From Acidobacteriota bacterium (GTDB taxonomy: Bacteria > Acidobacteriota > Terriglobia > Bryobacterales > Bryobacteraceae), in contig VFZQ01000009.1 in the NCBI GenBank assembly GCA_016871135.1, forward strand, positions 1 to 23,037: a stretch of 23,037 bases of DNA, written 5' to 3'. Below, piece after piece: positions 16,390 to 23,037 of this stretch; position 1 is the first letter of the stretch; each line of letters starts with the position of its first letter. The notes under the pieces were generated by a model. It had not been told where the DNA came from. It did no database searches and saw only the letters and a program-made list of their open reading frames with translations. The position numbers and the translations under genes were made by a program.

Positions 16390-17029
16390 ACGTATGCAAC
16401 GCTTCGATTTTGCTCTTGGTCGCGCCGTCGACTTCGCCGGTTTCCTTCAGCTTGTTTTCGCCCTGGAACTGCGTCACCGCTTGCGAGAACGTCTCGGTGA
16501 GTTCGTTGCTGTCGTCGCCGCAGTAATAGCCGAGGTTGTTCAGGCGTTGCTTCTGGCCGCTGACCGTATCGATCGGATTCAAGTGGCCGACGTTAACTGG
16601 GTACTCTTCCTTGCCGCCGTCCAGGATGATCTTGCCACCCTTCGAGTTCGGCGGGATAAAATGTTCGAGGTTCCCGTCGCCGTCGGTGGTGCCGTTGATG
16701 CTCTTGTCGTCGAGGATCAGCGTGTATTTCTCGTTGGCTCGCGGCTCACCCAGCAGCTTCAACTGCATCTTGAGCTTCGCCGGTACGCCCTTTCGCTTGA
16801 AGGTATGGCGCGTATCGGTGCCGCCGGAGTAGTCCTTCACGCGAATGGCGGGAACGGTGACTTCGTCGCCGGGGTTGAGAATGTTGGGATTCTTGCGCTT
16901 ACCCTTTAGCTCGGCATTCTCGCCGTGATTCCAAACCGTTTCCCAGAAGTGGCCGGCTTCGTGCGCGATGCTGGGGATGCTGTCGCCCGGGCCGACTGTG
17001 TGAACATATTCTTCGTGCGCAACTGGCAT
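16388..17029 (-). CDS. LysM and peptidoglycan-binding protein of T6SS cluster (copy A)
   Basis: This 213-residue paralogue of the protein at 11198-11857 has a LysM-like domain (about 8-60, HTVGPGDSIPSIAHEAG, LNPGDEVTVP). A beta-rich middle follows (about 72-147, with GTTDGDGN and FIPPNSKGGKIIL), then a PG_binding_1-like end (about 148-212, GHLNPIDTVSGQKQRLNNLG). The GHLNP-DT-SGQ--RL-NLG block is shared with the other copy. There is no signal peptide. AAGGAG six bases before the ATG lies immediately after the vgrG stop, and its own stop overlaps the ribosome-binding site of the 673-residue orphan. Like its paralogue it follows a vgrG, suggesting a specific VgrG partner, either at the spike/baseplate or as cell-wall-binding cargo. 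Confidence 0.8.
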   Translation of the reverse strand: MPVAHEEYVHTVGPGDSIPSIAHEAGHFWETVWNHGENAELKGKRKNPNILNPGDEVTVPAIRVKDYSGGTDTRHTFKRKGVPAKLKMQLKLLGEPRANEKYTLILDDKSINGTTDGDGNLEHFIPPNSKGGKIILDGGKEEYPVNVGHLNPIDTVSGQKQRLNNLGYYCGDDSNELTETFSQAVTQFQGENKLKETGEVDGATKSKIEALHT

Positions 17030-17041
17030 GTGATTCTCCTT

Positions 17042-19417
17042 CTATTGCGAGATTGCGTCCTGATCAAGATTGGGCCACCGGATCTTGCAGTTACCCGCGT
17101 CAATCTTGTCGATACGAATGAGGCCGTCTTTGTTGGTCGACTTGGTGGCCTTCTTTCCATTCGGCAGGGTGATCTCGCACGTCTCGCCGACAACCGGCGC
17201 ACCTGACTCGTCTTTGAGTTCGACCTCAACGAAATGTTTCTTGTCTTTATTCTCTTCCGACTTCGGATCGTGCGAGTTCGCCTCAGCGGCCGCCTTATCC
17301 GCCGGATTTTCGGTGGGCTTGGTTTCCTCCGGCTTCAGCGCCTCGACCGGAGCCACCGGGACGTTCAAGACTACGCCTTCCAATGCGGGAGCCGAAGATG
17401 CCGCTCCGCCGGAGTTAATCAAAACAATAGGACCGCTGATCTGAACCCCGCCTGCGTTGACGCAGACAAAACTACCGCCGGATTTGATCGTAACGCCCCC
17501 GGTTGATTCAATGACGACCGATGCCGATCCTTTTATTCCGACGGTGCTGGGCGCGTCGATAAGCACGTTCGAACCCAAGGTGAGAAGCGCCAGTTCGCCT
17601 TGAGCGCGCACCAACACGTTACCCTTGGAAACGAAAGCGGCGTCGCCTCCCGCACTCATCGAATAATCGCTGCCCGTTTGACGGGAGGACCACCCGCTAA
17701 CGTCAACGCTTTGGTTACCTTCGATCTTCATTTTCGAATTCGCGCCGACGTACTGATTGAAATCCACGCCAACATTTGCGAAGTACGAATTCTTGCACCG
17801 GAAGTGTAGATCCTTCTCGCCATGGAAAAGAATGTACTCGTGCCCGATCTTGTCCTCAAACCGGATTTCGTTGAGATTCTGCGCACCTGCCTTTGGCGTC
17901 GACCGGCTCTTGATTCCGCTCCAAGTTTTGTTCGCCGGCAGTTCATGCGGCGGCATTTCGTGCGCGTTGTACACGCTGTTGAGAATAATCGGCTGATCCG
18001 GATCGCCCTCTTCGAACGCGACGATCACTTCCTGGCCGATGCGCGGGATGTGGATCATGCCCCAGTTGTTGCCCGCCCAGGCCGTGCCGACGCGGATCCA
18101 GCACGAACTCTGATCGTTGTGTTTGCCTTCGCGGTCCCAGAAGAACTGGACCTTCACACGCCCGTATTTGTCGGTGAAAATCTCTTCGCCCGCGGGCCCG
18201 GTAACGACCGCAACCTGCGTGCCGTGAATCAGTGGACGCGCCGTCACCCGGGGCGGCGCGAACTGCAGTTCGAATGGAATGCAGTTGAATATCAGCTCGG
18301 GCGCGGGAACGGCGTCTTCCGCGCCGGAAGTGCGATAACTTTCCGGCTGTGCGATCGAATAGTTGACCTTTGTGATTACGTAGGTATCGTCGTCGCTCGG
18401 GTGGCGCTTGAGATCGAACTTATACCCCGGGCATATGTTCATGTAGTGCGAGTGCGCCGTGATCGTGATCATCCGGATCGCTGCCTGATTCGCCCGGATT
18501 TCGACGGTACGCTGGTTGTCGTCGCTGATCTTCTGTATTTCCGCGGGCCGTTCGCCGCCCCCTGGGTTGATGCCGTCGAAGCGTTGCGCATACCCGCCGG
18601 GGTATTCGTAAAACTCCAGTTCGTTGGCCCCGCCCACGCGCAGCTTGTGCTCTTCCTCGCCGATCAGCAAGGTCTCGCGCACTTCGGTTTGCGCCTCGAA
18701 GTTCGAGCCCGGCTTTTCAAAGCTGTGATCCCACAACGTGACCTTTCCGGTACGCATCTCCTGCGTCTTTTCCCACTGATGAATGCGCTCGTCCACATCG
18801 GTGTGGTTCCAAACCATGTCGAAGTGGAGTTGAGACGTAAAGGGAAGCTCTTCGTGGGTCTGCGGGGAGTCGGCGACAACCAGTTCGTGCCGGTCCTCAT
18901 AGTGGCGGAAGTAATAGAAAATGCCCTCTTCTTCCATCAGCCGCGACGCAAACTCAAAATCGGTCTCGCGGTACTGCACGCAGTAGTCGCGCTGCTCATA
19001 CGTTCCCGTCAGTTCGTAAACGACGTCGAGGCTCTCCAGTACCTTCTTCAAGATGTCCGGAATGGAAATCTGCTGGAAGATCCGGCTCCGCGAAACATTG
19101 GTTAGCAGCCAGAACTTCGGAACGACCGCCAGCCGGTACTGCGCATGCGTTTCCGTTCGCTCCACACAGGAGAACGATCTGACAATGCCATGAAACCAAC
19201 GGCTGTCGCCGCTGGCCAGCCGCGCCTCGACCGCCACGGGTTGCCCGATAATATCGGCGAACTTCGGAAGACTGTCGTTATAGGCAAAGGCGTCGATGTC
19301 GAACTGGTAGAGTTCGGATATCGCTTCGGTGCCCACAAGAGTCTGGAATAGCAAGACGTCCTTGCCAAGCGGCGTGAAGAGCTCGAGGGTTCTGTGTTCC
19401 TGTGTGAATTTGGACAT
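17042..19417 (-). CDS. vgrG: T6SS spike protein VgrG (copy A) with C-terminal extension
   Basis: This 791-residue VgrG (TssI) is a divergent paralogue of the one at 11861-14317 and has the same domain order. The gp27-like part spans about 10-390 (YRETDFEFASRLMEEEGIFY, 149-168). The OB-fold spans about 398-490 (FTDKYGRVKVQFFWDRE, 414-430), the Ser/Gly-rich beta-helix needle about 545-670, and a Pro/Glu/Ala linker about 685-725. A C-terminal beta domain (about 727-791) contains EITLPNGKKATKSTNKDG and DAGNCKIRWP. The conserved GNC in both extensions points to a shared partner type. The gene follows clpV after 96 bases that hold a strong hairpin, so its expression may be separate from, or lower than, the core genes. 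There is no strong Shine-Dalgarno before the ATG at 19417. Confidence 0.95.
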   Translation of the reverse strand: MSKFTQEHRTLELFTPLGKDVLLFQTLVGTEAISELYQFDIDAFAYNDSLPKFADIIGQPVAVEARLASGDSRWFHGIVRSFSCVERTETHAQYRLAVVPKFWLLTNVSRSRIFQQISIPDILKKVLESLDVVYELTGTYEQRDYCVQYRETDFEFASRLMEEEGIFYYFRHYEDRHELVVADSPQTHEELPFTSQLHFDMVWNHTDVDERIHQWEKTQEMRTGKVTLWDHSFEKPGSNFEAQTEVRETLLIGEEEHKLRVGGANELEFYEYPGGYAQRFDGINPGGGERPAEIQKISDDNQRTVEIRANQAAIRMITITAHSHYMNICPGYKFDLKRHPSDDDTYVITKVNYSIAQPESYRTSGAEDAVPAPELIFNCIPFELQFAPPRVTARPLIHGTQVAVVTGPAGEEIFTDKYGRVKVQFFWDREGKHNDQSSCWIRVGTAWAGNNWGMIHIPRIGQEVIVAFEEGDPDQPIILNSVYNAHEMPPHELPANKTWSGIKSRSTPKAGAQNLNEIRFEDKIGHEYILFHGEKDLHFRCKNSYFANVGVDFNQYVGANSKMKIEGNQSVDVSGWSSRQTGSDYSMSAGGDAAFVSKGNVLVRAQGELALLTLGSNVLIDAPSTVGIKGSASVVIESTGGVTIKSGGSFVCVNAGGVQISGPIVLINSGGAASSAPALEGVVLNVPVAPVEALKPEETKPTENPADKAAAEANSHDPKSEENKDKKHFVEVELKDESGAPVVGETCEITLPNGKKATKSTNKDGLIRIDKIDAGNCKIRWPNLDQDAISQ

Positions 19418-19469
19418 ACTGTGCCGTCTGGGGGTCTATTCTGTTAAGCGAAAACGAGGCGGAAAACAC

Positions 19470-19509
19470 GTCGCACGGGGCAGGCCGATAAAGGCCCGCC
19501 CCGTGCGAC
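19470..19509 (-). terminator. Strong hairpin after clpV
   Basis: A perfect 12-bp stem (GTCGCACGGGGC at 19470-19481 with GCCCCGTGCGAC at 19498-19509) is extended by one mismatch and a 4-bp GGCC stem around a six-base loop. On the - strand it starts 4 bases after the clpV stop and is followed three bases downstream by a short TTTT, as in an intrinsic terminator. The T-run is short, so partial read-through into vgrG is possible. It could also be a processing or stability structure separating core and spike transcripts. Confidence 0.75.
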
Positions 19510-19513
19510 GAAG

Positions 19514-22162
19514 TTAGGCGTAGTTGAAGTTGCCGTCTTCGCCGACCGTTACGGTGATCGACTCGGCGGTTTCCCCGCCGGCCATCATGGTCAGCAGCCG
19601 GTTGGAGATCTCCGGCAGCACTGTGTTGGTCAGGATGTTGTCGACGTTGCGGGCGCCGGACTCGACTTCGGTACAACGCGCGGCGATTTGCGTCAGCACA
19701 TCGTCGCCGTAGACCAGCGACATCCCGTGATTCTGCTTCAGCCGCTTCTGGATCTTGCCCAGCTTCAGCCGGATAATCTGCTTCAATGCCTCATCACGCA
19801 CCGGATAGTACGGGATGATGACCATGCGGCCAAGGAAGGCGGGCTTGAAGACCTTGTCGAGCTCGGGCTTGATCGTTTTCGCGATCGCCGCAGCGCTCGG
19901 CGCTGTCTCCGGATCAGCCGTCAGTTTCATGATCTGATCGGTCGCCGCGTTGGTCGTCAGAATGATGATCGTGTTTTTGAAGTCGATCTCGCGGCCTTCG
20001 CCGTCCTCCATCCGGCCCTTATCGAAGACCTGGAAGAACAGCTCAAGCACATCGGGGTGCGCCTTCTCGACTTCGTCGAGCAGCACGACCGAATACGGCC
20101 GACGGCGCACGGCTTCGGTCAGCACGCCGCCCTCACCGTAGCCCACGTATCCGGGAGGTGAACCCTTCAGCGTCGAGACCGTATGCGCTTCCTGGAACTC
20201 GCTCATATTGATGGTGATGATGTTGCGTTCACCGCCGTAGAGCAGATCGGCCAGCGTGATCGCGGTCTCGGTTTTACCGACGCCGGACGGACCGACCAGC
20301 ATGAACACGCCGATCGGCTTGTTTGGATCTTCCATCTTCGCCTTCGAAACCTTGATACGCTGCGCGATGGTATCAAGCGCGTGATCCTGGCCGATGACGC
20401 GCTGCGTCAACTGTTCGGTCAGGTTGAGCATCGCCTCGATTTCGTCCTTCAGCATCTTGCCGACCGGAATGCCGGTCCACGAAGAGATGATTTCGCCCAC
20501 CTGCTGCGCGTCGAGGCAGACGCCGACATAGGGATTTTCGCCCTGCAGCGTGGTCAGTTCGGTGTTCATCGCGTCGAGTTCGGCGCGCATCGGCCCCAGC
20601 TTCTCGGCGGCATTGGCCTCCATCGCCGTGTCTTCCATCTTGCCACGCAGCTCGCGGAGCTTACCAACTAACTCGGACTCCTTCGCAAAACGGGCCTTCA
20701 TTTCTTCGAGCGCCGTTTTCGACGATTCCTTCTCCGCCGCGATGTCGGACAAGCGCTTGTCATGGGCGCCGCCGGTGGCCTGCTCACGGATGAGGGCCTT
20801 CTCCTGGACATCGAGGTCGTCCAGCCGCCGCTGCAAATCTTCAATCTGCGCGGGCGTGGAGTTCTGGCCCAACGCAAGCTTTGCGCATGCGGTATCGAGA
20901 ACGCTTACCGCCTTATCGGGCAGTTGGCGTCCGGCGACGTAGCGGTGGGAGAGCTTGACGGCGGCGTCGAGGCCCTCGTCGAGAATCCGTACATTGTGGT
21001 GTTTTTCGAGCGCGCCGACGATGCCGCGCAACATGACAAGACAGGTATCGACGGTCGGCTCTTCGACCTTGACCACTTGGAAACGGCGGGTCAACGCCGG
21101 ATCTTTTTCGAAGTACTTCTTAAACTCGCTCCAGGTGGTGGCCGCGATGGTGCGGAGTTCGCCGCGCGCCAAGGCCGGCTTCAACAGATTGGCCGCGTCG
21201 CTGCCGCCCGCCTGTCCGCCCGCGCCGATCATTGTGTGCGCTTCGTCGATGAAGAGGATGATCGGTTTGGCGCTCGACTTCACTTCTTCGATCAGACCCT
21301 TCAGCCGGTTCTCAAATTCGCCCTTGATGCCCGCGCCCGCTTGTAGCAGCGCCATATCGAGCGAGTGCATTTCGACATTTTTCAGCGGCGGCGGCACATC
21401 GCCCTGCGCGATGCGCAACGCCAAGCCTTCGACGACCGCGGTCTTTCCGACGCCCGGTTCACCGGTGAGAATCGGATTGTTCTGCCGGCGGCGGAGCAAG
21501 ATGTCGATCATCTGGCGGATCTCGGTATCGCGGCCGAGCACGTTGTCAATCTTGCCGCGCCGCGCCTTGTCGGTGAGGTTTTCGGTGTAAGAGTCGAGAT
21601 TTGGAGTCTTGCCCGCTCCGGCTTTCGCTGGTGCGCCGGGCGCGCCGGGTGCACCGGCCGAACCGGCGGCGGCTAGAGGAGCCGTTTCCTCGGTGGAGCT
21701 CTGCGTAATGACGAGGAAGTCCTTCTTCAGTCCCTCGGCATTGATCTTCTGCAGTTCCTTTGAGAACTCCCGGACTTGGCGCGCGAGGTCTTCGTTGGTC
21801 AGCAGCGCGATGACCGCGTAGCCGCTGCGGATCTGCCCCGCGCCGAATTCGATCGAGCCGATCGTCCAGGCTTCGGTCAGCATTTTCAGCACGCTTTCGC
21901 TGATGGCGGGCGTGCGCGCGTTGCCGCGCTTGACCTTATCGAGACTGCGGTCGACCTCCTGCGTCAGCCGCAGCGGGTCGATGCCGAAGTGGCTCACGAT
22001 ATAGGCCAGATCGTTGTCCGATCCATCCATCAACATGCGAAGGAAGTGCTCGATTTCGATGTTGTAATTCGTTCGTGATAGGCACAATTTGGCGCCTTCT
22101 TCCAGCGCCACACGGGTATTCGTGTTCAGCTTGCCAATCAGCGACTTTAGATTCACGCTCAT
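19514..22162 (-). CDS. tssH: T6SS sheath-recycling AAA+ ATPase ClpV/TssH
   Basis: This 882-residue class-2 Clp ATPase matches the T6SS type and length. The N-domain starts MSVNLKSLIGKLN and holds LSRTNYNIEIEHFLRML (28-44), the ClpV signature region that contacts sheath protein TssC. AAA1 has Walker A GEPGVGKT (234-241) and Walker B ILFIDEAH (302-309). A coiled-coil middle domain spans about 435-540. AAA2 has GPSGVGKT (624-631) and VVLLDEVE (692-699). All key nucleotide-binding residues are present. ClpV disassembles contracted sheaths in the cytoplasm so the parts are reused. A collagen-like Ala/Gly/Pro linker (about 161-187) joins the N-domain to AAA1. The gene lies 29 bases after tssG, with GAAAGGT before its ATG, and ends at a strong hairpin. 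Confidence 0.97.
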   Translation of the reverse strand: MSVNLKSLIGKLNTNTRVALEEGAKLCLSRTNYNIEIEHFLRMLMDGSDNDLAYIVSHFGIDPLRLTQEVDRSLDKVKRGNARTPAISESVLKMLTEAWTIGSIEFGAGQIRSGYAVIALLTNEDLARQVREFSKELQKINAEGLKKDFLVITQSSTEETAPLAAAGSAGAPGAPGAPAKAGAGKTPNLDSYTENLTDKARRGKIDNVLGRDTEIRQMIDILLRRRQNNPILTGEPGVGKTAVVEGLALRIAQGDVPPPLKNVEMHSLDMALLQAGAGIKGEFENRLKGLIEEVKSSAKPIILFIDEAHTMIGAGGQAGGSDAANLLKPALARGELRTIAATTWSEFKKYFEKDPALTRRFQVVKVEEPTVDTCLVMLRGIVGALEKHHNVRILDEGLDAAVKLSHRYVAGRQLPDKAVSVLDTACAKLALGQNSTPAQIEDLQRRLDDLDVQEKALIREQATGGAHDKRLSDIAAEKESSKTALEEMKARFAKESELVGKLRELRGKMEDTAMEANAAEKLGPMRAELDAMNTELTTLQGENPYVGVCLDAQQVGEIISSWTGIPVGKMLKDEIEAMLNLTEQLTQRVIGQDHALDTIAQRIKVSKAKMEDPNKPIGVFMLVGPSGVGKTETAITLADLLYGGERNIITINMSEFQEAHTVSTLKGSPPGYVGYGEGGVLTEAVRRRPYSVVLLDEVEKAHPDVLELFFQVFDKGRMEDGEGREIDFKNTIIILTTNAATDQIMKLTADPETAPSAAAIAKTIKPELDKVFKPAFLGRMVIIPYYPVRDEALKQIIRLKLGKIQKRLKQNHGMSLVYGDDVLTQIAARCTEVESGARNVDNILTNTVLPEISNRLLTMMAGGETAESITVTVGEDGNFNYA

Positions 22163-22191
22163 GGGATTACCTTTCGGTTAGAGTATTGCGA

Positions 22192-23037
22192 TTAGAAACG
22201 AAGAACGGTCTCAAAGGCGTCGGCCGTGCGCGGTTGGGTCTTCACCCACGTCGTCCAACCCAGTTGTACTTCATCCAGCATGGGTCCGGCCACCGGCGGC
22301 GGATCTTGTGGTCTGCCAGTATGACAGACAGGGACTTCCGCGGCGGCCAGTATCAACTGCACTTCAAAATCCATCGATGGTCCCGCGTAGAAACGGGCCA
22401 AGTCCTTCAACGGCTGGTTCGCGGTGCCGTCGGGTAAAAAGTCGCGATACTGCTGTAAGTTCAGCGGTCCGATCACAAGCCGCACCGCCGACTGCTGATC
22501 GTAGACCTCGTCGCCGATGATCGCGCCGATTCCGATCTGTTCAGAGATATCGTCGGCCGATTCGAACACGCATAACGAATCGTCGTTCAAGGGGTACCAC
22601 GCGCCGATGAACTGTTCGACTTCACACGGTACGTCGAAGTAGTCGGAAATCAGATTCGCAAGCCCGCAGGCCGGCCTTGTCCGATCACTCAGGAGCCCAG
22701 CGTAGAAGATGAGTGCATCGTCGGGGACTTCCATGCGCCCGCGCAGGCCGGACGTTCCCATTCCGGTCAGGTCGAGCAGCGTGTGGGAGAACCGGTCGCG
22801 ATCGCCGCGCTCGTAGGCGATCTGAAAGCGGTACTTCTCCCAAGCCTGGTAGAAAAGGGAAATCGCGCGGTGGTTGAAGAGATCTAAAAACGCACCGGGT
22901 GTTGTATCCCTCTGCCGCAACCGCTCCCGAAGATACTCGGTGTAGTAGTTGGGGAGCATTCCCTGCGGCCCGGTGAGTCCCATGAAATTCACCCACATCG
23001 ACGCGCGACCGTCTTCGTCGAAGGTCAGTCGCTGGAT
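22192..23037 (-). CDS. tssG: T6SS baseplate protein TssG (N-terminus outside window)
   Basis: The visible 281 residues belong to TssG (ImpH/VasB family), a wedge component of the T6SS baseplate with TssE, TssF and TssK. The hallmark FMGLTGPQGMLPNYYTEYL, followed by FNHRAISLFYQAWEKYRF, is clear near the visible start. Later family features include a region around IGAWYPL and a C-terminal part with LGWTTWVKTQ. The frame is open through the window edge (IQRLTFDEDG lies before the internal Met at 22998), so the true start is beyond 23037. Family members have roughly 330-360 residues, so about 50-80 are missing. The gene order tssG-tssH agrees with common T6SS clusters; tssF and tssE are probably next, beyond the edge. 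Confidence 0.93.
   Translation of the reverse strand: MQRLTFDEDGRASMWVNFMGLTGPQGMLPNYYTEYLRERLRQRDTTPGAFLDLFNHRAISLFYQAWEKYRFQIAYERGDRDRFSHTLLDLTGMGTSGLRGRMEVPDDALIFYAGLLSDRTRPACGLANLISDYFDVPCEVEQFIGAWYPLNDDSLCVFESADDISEQIGIGAIIGDEVYDQQSAVRLVIGPLNLQQYRDFLPDGTANQPLKDLARFYAGPSMDFEVQLILAAAEVPVCHTGRPQDPPPVAGPMLDEVQLGWTTWVKTQPRTADAFETVLRF

Noticed and set aside
17822..19105. Open frame of 427 codons on the + strand
   Set aside because: It is antisense to vgrG (copy A), with no domain signature and biased composition; a mirror of the real gene.
1..23037. CRISPR array, tRNA, rRNA or insertion sequence
   Set aside because: No regularly spaced repeats, no cloverleaf-like or rRNA-like segments, and no transposase signature were seen on either strand.

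Overview
The window looks like a high-GC chromosome segment from an Acidobacteriota bacterium, probably of the Solibacter/Bryobacter type. The best evidence is the gene at 4860-6944, which carries the signatures of the 'VWFA-related Acidobacterial domain' family. Two very large Oar-like TonB-dependent outer-membrane proteins with N-terminal carboxypeptidase-regulatory domains support this; such proteins are abundant in that group. The phylum is an inference from gene content, since no rRNA or tRNA gene is present.

Left part (1-7398, + strand). A small palindromic element with CTGAAAG cores precedes a short, apparently metal-site-deficient amidohydrolase-like gene (76-648). Two overlapping single-pass TadE/TadG-like pilus genes follow (690-1408), then a 45-residue ORF with a very good ribosome-binding site (1467-1604). 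A perfect 13-bp palindrome abuts the TTG start of a Gly-rich Oar-like outer-membrane protein (1625-4853), whose reading frame is broken near 3968. A secreted VWFA-like protein (4860-6944) and a small exported DUF4136-like protein (6946-7398) follow with gaps of 6 and 1 bases, so these probably form one operon.

Middle (7489-11197). A second, intact Oar-like TonB-dependent protein runs convergently on the - strand (7489-10842). About 355 bases without a convincing gene lie upstream of it.

Right part (11198-23037, - strand). This is one end of a type VI secretion system (T6SS) locus. In transcription order it has tssG (cut by the window edge), tssH/clpV, a strong hairpin, vgrG-A, a LysM/peptidoglycan-binding protein, a 673-residue orphan protein, vgrG-B, and a second LysM/peptidoglycan-binding protein. 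TssG is a baseplate component, ClpV recycles the contracted sheath, and the VgrG trimers form the spike. The spike genes occur as two paralogous vgrG-LysM pairs flanking the orphan. A similar small beta-domain pattern appears at both VgrG C-termini and in the middle of both LysM proteins. The orphan is the best candidate in the window for an undescribed T6SS effector or structural partner. No PAAR gene and no obvious immunity gene are visible here.
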